Shown: piece by piece, positions 1 to 9,064 of the stretch
Position numbering within the stretch: position 1 is the first letter of the stretch
Layout: every line of letters starts with the position of its first letter
NCBI GenBank assembly: GCA_019753105.1
Contig: JAIELJ010000005.1
Span: 163,922 to 227,921 of the forward strand
Direction: 5' to 3'
Length of the DNA: 64,000 bases
Source of the DNA: Hyphomonadaceae bacterium
Lineage (GTDB): Bacteria; Pseudomonadota; Alphaproteobacteria; Caulobacterales; Aquidulcibacteraceae
Made by a program: the position numbers and the translations under genes
The notes under the pieces: generated by a model
What the model was told of the DNA's origin: nothing
Databases searched by the model: none
Seen by the model: the letters and a program-made list of their open reading frames with translations, nothing else

Positions 1-597
1 GTGCTTCAACACCAACGGCGTGTTGATCACCGCGAACACGATCACGAGCGGAAAAACAACGAAGGGTCGCGAGTTCAACCAGAACTCGAATGTCTGCGTG
101 TTGCGTATGACCTCGTTCAAAACCGCCTGAAACGCGAAGAAACCAGCCCAACGCCAAGCGAGAATGCGCCAAATCTTATCGGGCAGATTGAACGCGTGAC
201 TGAACAACAGCTTCCAAATGTTGTGGCCCATCAGCAGCGAGCCGACGATGGCTACAACATAAAAGACGTAGGTGACGGTAGGCTTCACCTGGATGAAGGT
301 CGGATCACGGAAGGCCAGCGTCAGCGCGCCGAAAGCCGTCACCAGTACGCCGGTGACGATTAGAACCGGCGGGATGCGCTTGTGCTTGAACCATGAGTAA
401 GCGAGCGCGATCAGCGTCGCGACCATGAAGACGCCGGTGGCAATGTAGACAGCGTCGTCTTTGGTAGACTCGATGCGCTGCAAAATGTTGAACGCAACGA
501 CGTAGGCCGCGACCGGGCCAAGATCGATCAGCAACTGGTTGATGCCGCCCTGCTTGAAGGGCTTGGCGGTGTCGAGGGCAGTCAGATCTTCGCTCAT
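1..597 (-). CDS. yciB: Septation protein A, inner-membrane YciB/IspZ family (C-terminal end outside window)
   Basis: The minus-strand frame opens at ATG 597 and is still open after 199 codons at the window edge, so only the last few residues are missing. The product is a multi-pass membrane protein with about five hydrophobic segments. YciB-type features include the GHNIWK segment and the INTPLVLKH tail. The family affects cell envelope synthesis and septation in the inner membrane. In many alphaproteobacteria it lies downstream of mtaB and ftsY; here the same order is kept, but a plus-strand cyclophilin-like gene sits between ftsY and this gene. Family assignment is by residue pattern only. 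Confidence 0.9.
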   Translation of the reverse strand, partial: MSEDLTALDTAKPFKQGGINQLLIDLGPVAAYVVAFNILQRIESTKDDAVYIATGVFMVATLIALAYSWFKHKRIPPVLIVTGVLVTAFGALTLAFRDPTFIQVKPTVTYVFYVVAIVGSLLMGHNIWKLLFSHAFNLPDKIWRILAWRWAGFFAFQAVLNEVIRNTQTFEFWLNSRPFVVFPLVIVFAVINTPLVLKH

Positions 598-695
598 GGG
601 ACCTGATACGCCGAACCGGCCTCAAGAGACCAGCGGCTTGCGCTGAAAGCCGTTTAGCGGCCAGATCGCGAGCTGAGGATATGGGAGGACGCGCT

Positions 696-1592
696 ATGCG
701 GGCAGGGGTTTTGGCGGCTGCGGCGATGCTGGCGGCCTGTGCGAGTGCGGTGGCGCCGGAAGCGGGAGCGCAGGCGCAGGTGCGCTCGCTGGGCGAGATA
801 TTGGAACAATCGCCGGCCTCTGATTGGCAACTCGTCGATCCTGAGAACACGCTCTACATGGACCTGCCGGCAGGCCGCGTGATCATCGAACTGGCGGACG
901 AATACACGCCCGGCCACGCCGCCAACATTCGCGCGCTGGTGCGTGCTGGCTATTTCGACGGTTCCTTCATTTTGCGCAGCCAGGACAATTACGTCGTCCA
1001 ATGGGGCCGCGATGACGGCGACACGACGCCGATGGGCGAAGGGCAAGCGGCATTGCCGCCGGAATTCGATCGCCCGAGACGCGGCGTAGACATCACGCGT
1101 CTACGCGATCCGGACTCGTACGCCCGCGAAGTCGGCTTCGCTTACGGCTTCCCGGTTGCCAGCAACGGCCAGCGCACTTGGCTCACGCATTGCTACGGCA
1201 TGGTCGGCGCCGGGCGCGGCGATACCGCCGACAGCGGGAGCGGCTCTTCGCTTTATGTCGTTATCGGCCAAGCGCCGCGCCACCTGGATCGCAACATCAC
1301 GACTGTAGGCCGCGTGCTGCAAGGCATGGAACTGCTCTCGGTCATGCCGCGTGGCACGGGCGCTCTGGGTTTCTATGAAACGCCGGAAGAGCGCACGACG
1401 ATCACGCGCGTGCGCCTGGCTGCTGATGTGCCGGCGAGCGAGCGCATCAATCTGGAGGCGCTGCGCACCGATAGCGCGACGTTCCGCGATGTGATCGAGT
1501 CACGCCGCTTCCGCCGCGAAAGCTGGTTTTTGGACCCCGTCGGTCACGTCAATCTGTGCAACGTGCCGCTACCGGTGCGCGTGCGCCAGTAA
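696..1592 (+). CDS. Diverged cyclophilin-type peptidylprolyl isomerase-like lipoprotein
   Basis: The product has 298 residues with a lipoprotein signal ending in a LAAC lipobox, so it should be an outer- or inner-membrane-anchored periplasmic protein. The ATG at 696 is preferred to the in-frame ATG at 681 because GGGAGG lies 7 bases upstream of it. The body is a cyclophilin domain (start [15 protein letters not shown]) with an eroded active site: the usual FHR becomes ILR and the NSQFF segment becomes SSLYV, while the Arg and a Gln equivalent to CypA R55 and Q63 remain. A C-terminal tail of about 60 residues (LRTD...FR...CN..LP.RV) is shared with the paralogue at 33474-34382. It interrupts the minus-strand ftsY/yciB pair. 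Catalytic activity is doubtful; a chaperone-like role is possible. Confidence 0.8.
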   Translation: MRAGVLAAAAMLAACASAVAPEAGAQAQVRSLGEILEQSPASDWQLVDPENTLYMDLPAGRVIIELADEYTPGHAANIRALVRAGYFDGSFILRSQDNYVVQWGRDDGDTTPMGEGQAALPPEFDRPRRGVDITRLRDPDSYAREVGFAYGFPVASNGQRTWLTHCYGMVGAGRGDTADSGSGSSLYVVIGQAPRHLDRNITTVGRVLQGMELLSVMPRGTGALGFYETPEERTTITRVRLAADVPASERINLEALRTDSATFRDVIESRRFRRESWFLDPVGHVNLCNVPLPVRVRQ

Positions 1593-2561
1593 CTAGCCGA
1601 GCCCGACCAACGCGCGCGAGAAATCGAGCGCGTTGAAGGGCTTCAGGTCTTCCGCGCTTTCGCCAACGCCTACGAAATGGATCGGGATTGCGTGCCGCTG
1701 AGCAAGCGCCACGAGCACGCCGCCCTTAGCGGTGCCGTCGAGTTTCGTCATCACGAGGCCCGTAATGTCGGTGACGGAGCGAAAGCTCTCGACTTGGCTG
1801 AGCGCGTTTTGGCCAACCGTGGCATCGAGCACGAGCAGGGTTTCGTGCGGCGCGTCTTCGTCGATCTTGCGGATCGAGCGCACGATCTTGGCGAGCTCTG
1901 CCATGAGCTCTGACTTGTTTTGCAGACGGCCTGCAGTGTCGATCAGCACGACATCGGCGTTCTCGTCCTTGCCGCGCTTGACCGCTTCGTAGGCGATGCC
2001 CGCAGCATCCGCCCCTTGCTTGGACGCGACGAACGAGGCGCCGGTGCGTTGGGCCCAGACTTGCAGTTGTTCGATCGCGGCGGCGCGGAAGGTATCGGCT
2101 GCGCCGATGACGACTTTGGCCTGTGCGTCGCCGAGCAGCTTCGAGAGCTTGCCGATTGTGGTGGTCTTGCCCGAGCCGTTGACGCCGATAACCAGGACAA
2201 TGCGCGGTTTGGGATCGACGGAGAGATCGAGCGCAGCTTCGCGCGGCTTCAGAATGCGCGCGACTTCCGCAGCCAACGCCTCGCGCGCTTCTGTGTCGCC
2301 GTTCTCTTTGCTGAAGCGCTGATCGGCGAGAGCGGATGCGATGCGGGCAGCAGCGCTTGCGCCCATGTCGGATGTGACGAGCGCGTCTTCGAGTTCGGCG
2401 AGCGATGCGGCGTCGAGCTTTTCCTTGGTGAAAACCGCGCCGATGCTTTCGGCGAGCTTCGATGATGATTTGCGCAAGCCGTCGAAGAGACCCTTCGACT
2501 CCGCTTCTTTTGCCTTCGCCTGCTCAGCCGGGCTCTTCTTGTTGAACAAACCCCAGATCAT
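1593..2561 (-). CDS. ftsY: Signal recognition particle receptor FtsY
   Basis: A 322-residue SRP-type GTPase that receives Ffh/4.5S RNA-ribosome complexes at the inner membrane. The N-terminal helix (MIWGLFNKKS) is short and only mildly charged; the long acidic A domain of enterobacterial FtsY is absent, as is common in alphaproteobacteria. The NG domain shows the P-loop GVNGSGKTTT (about 126-135), DTAGR (208-212) and the TKLDG specificity motif (272-276). It overlaps the end of mtaB by 4 bp (ATGA), so the two are translationally coupled. Its partner ffh lies about 5 kb away on the same strand. Confidence 0.97.
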   Translation of the reverse strand: MIWGLFNKKSPAEQAKAKEAESKGLFDGLRKSSSKLAESIGAVFTKEKLDAASLAELEDALVTSDMGASAAARIASALADQRFSKENGDTEAREALAAEVARILKPREAALDLSVDPKPRIVLVIGVNGSGKTTTIGKLSKLLGDAQAKVVIGAADTFRAAAIEQLQVWAQRTGASFVASKQGADAAGIAYEAVKRGKDENADVVLIDTAGRLQNKSELMAELAKIVRSIRKIDEDAPHETLLVLDATVGQNALSQVESFRSVTDITGLVMTKLDGTAKGGVLVALAQRHAIPIHFVGVGESAEDLKPFNALDFSRALVGLG

Positions 2562-3817
2562 GCAGCAACGCCAATCAGATGCGCGCCGTCATGATGCGTG
2601 AAGCGCAGGCGCTGTGTCGGTGCGGCGACGACATCGCAGCGCACCGTGGTGAAATCGGAAAGCCGGCCCATCCCGTCGCGCTCGATCAGCGCGTCTGCCT
2701 CACGGCCAACCCAGGCGCTCAAGTGCCGCGCCAGCGCCGCTTCGCCCGCTGCGCGCAAACGCGCCGCGCGCGCTTTGATCACGTGGCGCTCGTTTTGCGG
2801 CATGCGCGCCGCTGGCGTGCCGGGGCGGGGGCTGTAAGGGAAGGCGTGGACGTAAGCCAGATGCGCTGCTTCGATGATCGAGAGCGTGCTGGCGAAATGC
2901 TCTTCCGTCTCAGTCGGGAAGCCCGCGATGAAATCGGCGCCGAGCGCGATCTCCGGACGCGCCGTCTTCAGCCGCTCGCACAGCGCAATCGCCTGCGCGC
3001 GCGAGTGACGGCGCTTCATGCGCTTCAGGATGAGATCATCGCCGTGTTGCAGCGAAAGATGCAGATGCGGCGCGATGCGGTCGTGCTGGGTGACCAACTC
3101 GAAGAGCTGATCATCCATCTCAGCGGAGTCGATCGAAGAAAGGCGCAGCATACGTAGCTCAGGCACAAGCTTCAGAATGCGCGCGACCAGCGAACCGAGT
3201 TGCGGCTGCCCTGGCAGATCGTGACCCCACGACGTGAGATCAACGCCTGTCAGCACCACTTCCGGCACGCCGTTGGCAGCGAGGCGGCGCACTTGCTCAA
3301 CCACTTCACCTGCGGGCGATGAACGCGAGTTTCCGCGGCCATACGGAATGATGCAGAACGTGCAGCGGTGATCGCAGCCGTTTTGCACTTGGATGTAAGC
3401 GCGTGTGCGCTCGTGGAAGCCGTCAATCAAATGCGATGCGGTTTCGCGCACGCCCATAATGTCGGCGACTTGCACGCGCTCGTGCCCGGGCGCGAAACTC
3501 TCAGCACGCATTTTCTCGGCATTGCCGATGACGCGGCTGACTTCCGGCATGTCGGCGAAGCTCTGCGGATCGATTTGCGCCGCACAGCCAGTGACGATGA
3601 TCTCCGCGTCAGGCCGCTCGCGCCGCGCCCGGCGGATCGCTTGGCGCGCTTGGCGCACCGCTTCGCCGGTGACAGCGCAGGTGTTGAAGATCACGGCATC
3701 GTTCAAGCCAGCCTCGCCCGCGAGCGCGCGCATGGCTTCGCTCTCATAAGCGTTGAGGCGGCAGCCGAGCGTGACGATCTCGACGTCCGCTTTCGGAGGC
3801 TTTGTGGGCGCGTTCAT
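2558..3817 (-). CDS. mtaB: tRNA (t6A37) C2-methylthiotransferase MtaB
   Basis: A 419-residue radical-SAM methylthiotransferase that converts t6A to ms2t6A at position 37 of ANN-decoding tRNAs. The N-terminal domain carries the auxiliary-cluster cysteines C19 (LGCRLN), C47 (NTCAVT) and C78 (VTGCAAQ). The radical-SAM triad is C148-C152-C155 in a CxxxCxxC motif followed by IPYGRG. The GCRLN and RGNSRS signatures separate it from MiaB and RimO. The C-terminal TRAM region is short. It is the first gene of the mtaB-ftsY unit and is separated from the upstream rplS by a terminator. Confidence 0.95.
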   Translation of the reverse strand: MNAPTKPPKADVEIVTLGCRLNAYESEAMRALAGEAGLNDAVIFNTCAVTGEAVRQARQAIRRARRERPDAEIIVTGCAAQIDPQSFADMPEVSRVIGNAEKMRAESFAPGHERVQVADIMGVRETASHLIDGFHERTRAYIQVQNGCDHRCTFCIIPYGRGNSRSSPAGEVVEQVRRLAANGVPEVVLTGVDLTSWGHDLPGQPQLGSLVARILKLVPELRMLRLSSIDSAEMDDQLFELVTQHDRIAPHLHLSLQHGDDLILKRMKRRHSRAQAIALCERLKTARPEIALGADFIAGFPTETEEHFASTLSIIEAAHLAYVHAFPYSPRPGTPAARMPQNERHVIKARAARLRAAGEAALARHLSAWVGREADALIERDGMGRLSDFTTVRCDVVAAPTQRLRFTHHDGAHLIGVAA

Positions 3818-3868
3818 GCGTGGAGGTCAGGTGAGCGTGTGAGCCGGTGAGGTCAAGCGTCGCAAATG

Positions 3869-3900
3869 AAAAGCCCCGCGAGGTGACCCGCGGGGCTTTT
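3869..3900 (-). terminator. Rho-independent terminator of the ffh-rplS operon
   Basis: A perfect 12-bp inverted repeat (AAAAGCCCCGCG ... CGCGGGGCTTTT, loop of 8 nt) lies 23 bp beyond the rplS stop. Because the arms end in A4 and T4 it can act on both strands. Its position suits the end of the minus-strand ribosomal operon, ahead of the mtaB promoter. Confidence 0.9.
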
Positions 3901-3922
3901 GAACTCTTGCGTCGCGAGAGGC

Positions 3923-4330
3923 TTATTCAGCAGCGTCAGCAGCTTCGCCGACGAAGTCTTCTTCGCGGGCGCCGCCGGCGCGTTCAGCGATACGGGCCGA
4001 CTTACCGCGGCGATCGCGCAGATAGTAGAGCTTCGCACGGCGGACAGCGCCACGGCGCACGACTTCGATCGAGTCGACCGTCGGCGAGAACAGCGGGAAC
4101 ACGCGCTCGACGCCTTCGCCGAAGCTGATCTTGCGGACCGTGAAGCTCGCATTCAGATCCGAACCCGAACGGGCGATGCAGATGCCTTCATAGGCCTGCA
4201 CGCGCTCACGATCGCCTTCCTTGATCTTGACGTTCACGCGCAGCGTGTCGCCCGGATCGAATGAGGGAACGGTCTTGCCCTTGGTGATGCGGGCGACTTC
4301 TTCTTGTTGGAGCGTCTGGATCAGGTTCAT
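3923..4330 (-). CDS. rplS: 50S ribosomal protein L19
   Basis: A 135-residue protein at the 30S-50S interface. It begins [15 protein letters not shown] and contains the L19 core ([15 protein letters not shown], followed by [12 protein letters not shown] and [21 protein letters not shown]). The C-terminal 20 residues form an acidic, alanine-rich tail slightly longer than in E. coli. It is last in the ffh-rpsP-rimM-trmD-rplS order, but a short secreted-protein gene and a 100-bp gap separate it from trmD, so it may have its own promoter. A strong terminator follows. Confidence 0.97.
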   Translation of the reverse strand: MNLIQTLQQEEVARITKGKTVPSFDPGDTLRVNVKIKEGDRERVQAYEGICIARSGSDLNASFTVRKISFGEGVERVFPLFSPTVDSIEVVRRGAVRRAKLYYLRDRRGKSARIAERAGGAREEDFVGEAADAAE

Positions 4331-4430
4331 CGAAACTACCGGAGCGCACAGGCTTTAGGCCGGCGCTTCCTTCTGGAAACCACGGGAAAGCGGGGCGTAT
4401 AGGGGATGAGGTCGGCCCTGTCGAGGGGCT

Positions 4431-4946
4431 TTAGGTTCCCCAGGTGGGCGCACAGGCCACAAAAGTCAGGAGCTGTCCCTCGGGATTGCGAAGGCGCATG
4501 ACACCCCTGCCGCCGGCGGTGCCGATCTGGACGGCGACATCGTGGCCAGCCGCGTCACGAATGCCGATGAAGCCCTCAGCCTCGCTAACCACGCCAATGG
4601 CCCCAAGGCCGGGCGTCAGCCAGGGGAGGCTCATGTCGGGGAAGATGTAGGACACTGCGGGGTCATCCGTCGGGATGACGAGCAGACCCCAGAGCGCCCG
4701 GACGTTCGCCAATGATTCCTGCGTCAGAACCGGCGGCATTGCGGATTCCACCGCCTCGATCTCTTCAGCAGCGCCGCTGCAGGCGCGGGTGATTTGCTCG
4801 GTGTTGAGCGCCGTCACCGGCCGCCACAACATAGCGAGCGCGCGTGATGCGCGTGCGGCCTGAGCTTGTGTCTCGGCCGGCGTCGTCTGCGCCGCAGCTG
4901 GAGCGGCGGCGAGGCAGGCGAGGGCGAGGATGAGGGCGCGGAGCAT
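4431..4946 (-). CDS. Secreted protein of unknown function between trmD and rplS
   Basis: A 171-residue protein with a clear Sec signal peptide ([20 protein letters not shown]) cleaved after the AAAQ region, so it should be periplasmic. The mature part has a helical first half with one cysteine (TRACSGA) and a beta-rich second half ending VACAPTWGT; the two cysteines could form a disulfide. I do not recognise a family. Its ATG overlaps the trmD stop by 1 bp (TAATG), so it is co-translated with the tRNA methyltransferase. It interrupts the usual trmD-rplS adjacency. Confidence 0.7.
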   Translation of the reverse strand: MLRALILALACLAAAPAAAQTTPAETQAQAARASRALAMLWRPVTALNTEQITRACSGAAEEIEAVESAMPPVLTQESLANVRALWGLLVIPTDDPAVSYIFPDMSLPWLTPGLGAIGVVSEAEGFIGIRDAAGHDVAVQIGTAGGRGVMRLRNPEGQLLTFVACAPTWGT

Positions 4947-5629
4947 TAGTCTCCCCGCGTGCCGGGCAAATCGGGCCGTCTTTGGGCGGTGAGCTTTTGG
5001 CGCTGAGCTTTGCGCCAGGCCTCGACCTTGCCGTGATCGCCGGAGGTGAGGATGTCAGGGATCGTGCGGCCCTCGAACTCACGCGGGCGGGTGTATTGCG
5101 GATGCTCAAGCAGGCCGTCGCTGAAGCTTTCTTCGACGGTGGACGCTTCATTGCCTAGCACGCCGGGCAGGAGCCGTACGCAGGCTTCCAGCAGCACGAG
5201 TGCTGCCGCCTCGCCGCCCGCGAGCACAGCATCGCCAACGCAGACTTCCTGCATCTCGCGCGCTTCGATGACGCGTTCGTCCAGACCTTCGAAGCGGCCG
5301 CAGAAGAGGATCACGCCTGGCCCCGCTGCCCACTCGCGCGCCATAGCTTGGCTGAGCGGTTTGCCGCGCGGTGAGAGATAGATGATCGGGCGGTGGTTGC
5401 GCGGGATAGAGTCGATCGCCGCCGCCGCCACATCTGCGCGCAGCACCATGCCGGCGCCGCCGCCCGCAGGCGTATCGTCCACGTTCTTATGCGGGCCTTG
5501 GCCGAAGTCGCGCAGCTGCACAGTCTCAAGTGACCACACGCCATCGCGCAGCGCCTTGCCGATCAGCGAAACGCCAAGCGTACCCGGAAACGCTTCCGGG
5601 AAGAGCGTGATAATGGACGCGGCGAACAT
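4946..5629 (-). CDS. trmD: tRNA (guanine37-N1)-methyltransferase TrmD
   Basis: A 227-residue SPOUT-class enzyme that makes m1G37 in tRNAs reading CNN and GGG codons, preventing +1 frameshifts. Recognisable segments are [10 protein letters not shown] at the N-terminus, GGGAGMVLR (57-64), [10 protein letters not shown] (83-92), [11 protein letters not shown] (110-120) and [10 protein letters not shown] (131-140), the last three forming the knotted SAM site. The C-terminal part ([10 protein letters not shown]...[10 protein letters not shown]) is the tRNA-binding domain. It lies downstream of rimM (33-bp gap) in the conserved operon. Confidence 0.97.
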   Translation of the reverse strand: MFAASIITLFPEAFPGTLGVSLIGKALRDGVWSLETVQLRDFGQGPHKNVDDTPAGGGAGMVLRADVAAAAIDSIPRNHRPIIYLSPRGKPLSQAMAREWAAGPGVILFCGRFEGLDERVIEAREMQEVCVGDAVLAGGEAAALVLLEACVRLLPGVLGNEASTVEESFSDGLLEHPQYTRPREFEGRTIPDILTSGDHGKVEAWRKAQRQKLTAQRRPDLPGTRGD

Positions 5630-5662
5630 TGCTTCATCCGTACGCGCGCGTCGCGCGCAAGA

Positions 5663-6955
5663 CTACTTCCCGTTCGCCGGTTCCGGCGGCGGCGGGTCCA
5701 GGACGACGCGCTTGCCGGCGAGATCGACGAGTGGCGCGGTTTCCTTGGTGAAGGTGATCCGCACGTTCGGCGCGCCGTTCGGCGGGCGATATTCGATGAT
5801 GTCGCCAGCGCCGAAATTCCACACCGCGCAAATGACGCCGAGCACCTGGCCGTCGAGCGACTCCGCTTTGCAGCCGAGCAGATCAACGATGTAGAACTCG
5901 TCTTCATCGGTCGCGGGGAGATTGGCGCGCGGCACGAAGAGCTTCACGCCTTTCAGCGCGTCCGCTTCTTCCTTCGTCTTGATCTCGGCCGCGACGACAG
6001 CGACGCCGTCATTCAACTCGCGCCAGCTCTTCGGCTTCAGAAGCAGCTTGCCGTCTTCTCCGTAAAGCGGGCCGTACGAGATGACGCCGTCCTTCTTCTC
6101 GGTGAAGGCGCGCAAACGCACTTCGCCTTTGACGCCGAACGCGCCAGCGATGGCGCCAACCATCACCATGCCGCCCTTGCCGTTGGCTTTGGCTTTGAAC
6201 GCGGGCACGGCCTTGGAGTCACCAACCACTTCAGCTTCCTGTACGGGCTTCGGCGCCGCGAGCGGCTTGGGTGCTGCGCGTACGGGCGCTGCGATCGGCG
6301 CACGCGTCACCGGTTGTGCGCGGCCAGCAGCGACCGCCAGCGGCTTCGACGGGATCGGGCCTGCAAACGCCGCCGCGACCGGCGCAAGCTTCGGTGGCTT
6401 GGGCGGCTTCGGGGCCTTAGCGGGCTTCGGCGGCTTCTCAGCCTTGGCTGGTTTCTCGGCGACGACCTTCGCGGGCTTTTCCGGTTTGGCCGGTTTTTCC
6501 GCCTTTGGGGCCGCAGCTGGCTTTGCGGCTTTCTCCGGCTTTTCCGCCTTACCCTTCACCGCCTTCGCTGCAGGAGCTGGCTTTGCCTCCGGCGCCGGGG
6601 CCTTCGCGCCCTTTGACGGCTTGGCGTCCACCTTGGCCTTTTCCGGCTTCGCGGCCGGTGCTGGCTTCACGGGCTTGGCTTCAGCCTTCTTCGGCGCAGC
6701 AGCCTTGGCTTTGGCCTGGGCCGGCGCCTTAGGCTCCGGCTTTGGCGGCGCGGCCGTCTTGGCGGCAGCCTTCGCCGGCGGCGCTTTTGGCGCGGGCTTT
6801 GGCGGCGCAGCTTTAGCGGTGGCCTTCACCTGCTTCGGTGCGGGCGCAGCCGCCTTCTTTGGCGCGGCAGCGACCGGGGCAGCCTTTTTGGCTGCCGCCG
6901 GGGCGGGTTTAGAGGCCGGCTTCGCGGCCTTCGCGGCGGTTTTCTTCTCGGGCAC
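5663..6955 (-). CDS. rimM: Ribosome maturation factor RimM with a 262-residue Ala/Lys/Pro-rich N-terminal extension
   Basis: The frame encodes 430 residues. Residues 263-430 (from MVMVGAIAGAFGVKGEVRL) are a normal-length RimM with its PRC-barrel half (EDEFYIVDLLGCKAESLDG); RimM binds S19 and helps mature the 30S head. Residues 1-262 are low-complexity repeats of Ala, Lys and Pro (AKAAKPA, KPEKPAK, PPKPAKAPKPPKPPK), like a histone-H1 tail. The start at 6955 lies 9 bp after the rpsP stop, and the frame stays open throughout, which supports a real fusion. A shorter product from ATG 6169 or 6163 is possible, but I see no convincing ribosome-binding site there. Confidence 0.9.
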   Translation of the reverse strand: MPEKKTAAKAAKPASKPAPAAAKKAAPVAAAPKKAAAPAPKQVKATAKAAPPKPAPKAPPAKAAAKTAAPPKPEPKAPAQAKAKAAAPKKAEAKPVKPAPAAKPEKAKVDAKPSKGAKAPAPEAKPAPAAKAVKGKAEKPEKAAKPAAAPKAEKPAKPEKPAKVVAEKPAKAEKPPKPAKAPKPPKPPKLAPVAAAFAGPIPSKPLAVAAGRAQPVTRAPIAAPVRAAPKPLAAPKPVQEAEVVGDSKAVPAFKAKANGKGGMVMVGAIAGAFGVKGEVRLRAFTEKKDGVISYGPLYGEDGKLLLKPKSWRELNDGVAVVAAEIKTKEEADALKGVKLFVPRANLPATDEDEFYIVDLLGCKAESLDGQVLGVICAVWNFGAGDIIEYRPPNGAPNVRITFTKETAPLVDLAGKRVVLDPPPPEPANGK

Positions 6956-6964
6956 GTGCTTTCC

Positions 6965-7327
6965 TTACGCCTCCGGCGTGGTCTCACCCTCAGCGGCCGG
7001 CGGGTTTTGGGCGGCGTAACGCTCCGCCATCTTCTTGCCGGGCTGAGACTTGTTGGGGTTGTTCTTCGCTTCGCGCTTCATGACGCCAGCCTGGTCCAGG
7101 AACCGGGCGACGCGATCGGTCGGCAAAGCGCCTTTCTTCATCCACTCTTGGATCCGCTCGAGCTTTAGGAGGACCCGGTTCGGGTCATCGGACTTCAATA
7201 TAGGATTGTAAGTTCCGACTTTCTCGATGAAACGCCCGTCGCGAGGGCTACGGCTGTCGGCCACAACGATGGAGTAGAACGGACGCTTCTTCGCGCCGCC
7301 ACGGGCCAGACGGATTTTCAGGGACAT
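6965..7327 (-). CDS. rpsP: 30S ribosomal protein S16
   Basis: A 120-residue S16 with the family start [18 protein letters not shown], followed by [23 protein letters not shown]. The C-terminus carries a lysine/alanine-rich extension beyond residue 85, as in other alphaproteobacteria. AAGGAGA lies 9 nt upstream of the ATG. It sits between ffh and rimM in the canonical operon; S16 and RimM both act in 30S assembly. Confidence 0.97.
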   Translation of the reverse strand: MSLKIRLARGGAKKRPFYSIVVADSRSPRDGRFIEKVGTYNPILKSDDPNRVLLKLERIQEWMKKGALPTDRVARFLDQAGVMKREAKNNPNKSQPGKKMAERYAAQNPPAAEGETTPEA

Positions 7328-7350
7328 TTCAGTGCTTCTCCTTTGAACTC

Positions 7351-8823
7351 TTAGCTTTTTTTGTTGCTTCCGGGAAGTCCCGGCAGGCCGCCGGGAAGCC
7401 CTGGAAGCCCAGATTGAGGGTTAAGACCGGGTAGGGGTTTGCCCGAACCGAGCTGTTTGAGTGCTTCCGGTGACGGCATACCGCCACCAGGCATGCCTGG
7501 CATGCCGAAGGGCATTTTTCCCTTACCCATGGCCTTGGCCATGTCGGACATGTTCCGGTGCATCTTGAGGAGGCGGTTGACCTCCGCGACCTCGACGCCC
7601 GCGCCTTTGGCGATGCGGGCGCGGCGCTTGCCGTTCAGCAGGTCGGGTTTTGACCGCTCGGCCTTGGTCATCGAGCGGATGATGGCGATCTGGCGGTGGA
7701 CCTGTTTGTCGTCAAGCGCGGAGTCCGCGATCTGGTTTTTCATCTTCTGGACGCCGGGCAACATGCCCATGACGCCCTTCAGCCCGCCGATCTGAATGAT
7801 CTGCGCCAGCTGCTTTTCCATGTCGTCGAAGTCGAACTTGCCCTTGGCCAGCTTCTTGGCGAGCTTTTCGTTCTCTTCACGGTCGGCGGATTCAACGGCC
7901 TTCTCAACGAGGCCGACAATATCGCCTTGGCCGAGGATGCGCCCGGCGATGCGGCGGGCGTCGAACACTTCGAGCGCTTCGGCGCGTTCGCCGGCGCCGA
8001 GGAACTTGATCGGCAGGCCTGTGACCGAGCGCATCGAGAGCGCTGCACCGCCGCGTCCGTCGCCATCAGCGCGGGTGAGCACGAGCCCGGTCAGCGGCAG
8101 GCGCTCGTGGAAGCGCTTGGCGGTTTCGACCGCGTCTTGACCGGTGAGACTATCGGCGACCAACAGCACTTCGTTCGGCTTGGCGATGCTGGCGATCGAA
8201 GCCGCTTCGGCCATTAATTCTTCGTCGAGCGTCGTGCGGCCGGCGGTGTCGAGGATAAGAACGTCGTGGCCCGATTGGCGCGCCGTGGTGAGCGCGCGCC
8301 TGGCGATGTCTTGCGGTGTTTGGCCGGCAACGATCGGCAGCACATCGACGCCGATAGTCTTGCCGAGCGTGACCAGCTGTTCCATCGCCGCTGGGCGGCG
8401 GGTGTCGAGCGAGGCCATCAGAACGCGCTTTTTGTCCGTTTTCGTCAGACGCAGCGCGATTTTGGCGGCGGTGGTGGTTTTGCCCGAACCTTGAAGGCCG
8501 GCCATCATGATGACGTTCGGCGGCTCGCCATTAATGCGCAGACCTTCCGGCGCGCCGTCGCCGCCAAGCGTCTCGACCAGAGCGTCATAGACGATCTTGA
8601 TGACCTGTTGGCCTGGCTTCACCGCCTTGATGACGTTTTCGCCGACCGCCTCAAGCCGCACCTTGGCGATGAAATCCTTCACCACCGGCAGCGCGACGTC
8701 GGCCTCCAGAAGCGCCACGCGCACCTCGCGCAGCGCCGCATCGACGTCCGCTTCACTGAGCGCGCCGCGCCCGGTGAGCTTGTCGAAGACGCCGCCAAGG
8801 CGTTCTGTTAGGGCCTCAAACAA
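7351..8823 (-). CDS. ffh: Signal recognition particle protein Ffh
   Basis: The SRP54 homologue that binds 4.5S RNA and signal sequences and pairs with FtsY. The TTG at 8823 is chosen as start: the product then begins (M)FEALTERL like other Ffh proteins, and AAGGAG (8830-8835) is 6 nt upstream. A second TTG at 8829 directly abuts this site. The 490-residue product has an N domain, the GTPase P-loop [10 protein letters not shown] (about 109-118), DTAGRTT, a [10 protein letters not shown] motif, and a methionine-rich M domain with [17 protein letters not shown] near the end. A hairpin lies in the leader. It heads the operon running to rplS. Confidence 0.96.
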   Translation of the reverse strand: MFEALTERLGGVFDKLTGRGALSEADVDAALREVRVALLEADVALPVVKDFIAKVRLEAVGENVIKAVKPGQQVIKIVYDALVETLGGDGAPEGLRINGEPPNVIMMAGLQGSGKTTTAAKIALRLTKTDKKRVLMASLDTRRPAAMEQLVTLGKTIGVDVLPIVAGQTPQDIARRALTTARQSGHDVLILDTAGRTTLDEELMAEAASIASIAKPNEVLLVADSLTGQDAVETAKRFHERLPLTGLVLTRADGDGRGGAALSMRSVTGLPIKFLGAGERAEALEVFDARRIAGRILGQGDIVGLVEKAVESADREENEKLAKKLAKGKFDFDDMEKQLAQIIQIGGLKGVMGMLPGVQKMKNQIADSALDDKQVHRQIAIIRSMTKAERSKPDLLNGKRRARIAKGAGVEVAEVNRLLKMHRNMSDMAKAMGKGKMPFGMPGMPGGGMPSPEALKQLGSGKPLPGLNPQSGLPGLPGGLPGLPGSNKKS

Positions 8824-8853
8824 ATCCAACTCCTTGCGCCAAAAACAGTTTTA

Positions 8854-8881
8854 CCCCGCCGGACGATCACGTCGGGCGGGG
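8854..8881 (-). promoter_or_regulatory. Hairpin in the ffh 5' leader
   Basis: CCCCGCC / GGCGGGG arms (7 bp) enclose, after a G-G mismatch, a second GACG/CGTC stem with an ATCA loop. On the minus strand it is followed by TAAAACTGTTTTTGG and lies about 30 nt ahead of the ffh start. It could be an attenuator or mRNA-stability element. Only the fold is visible; no protein or ligand is implied. Confidence 0.4.
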
Positions 8882-9064
8882 TGCCTCGCCAGCCTCCGGA
8901 CCCAAATATGGGACCTGTGCCGGTCAAAGCGCAGCTTAGAGCTGGCGCATGGACGGGCTTTTAGCTCGCAGTAGCGCTGTGGTCAAACCGCAGCGGCCAC
9001 AACTAGCGCGCGATGCATCGCTGTGGTTGAAACACTTTTAGGAAACACGCCCTGGGGGGAACTC

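Noticed and set aside
6081..7019. Long plus-strand open frame of 312 codons rich in Ala, Gly and Phe
   Set aside because: It is the mirror of the repetitive rimM extension on the minus strand. Its composition is a by-product of the Ala/Lys/Pro repeats, and there is no ribosome-binding site or family pattern.
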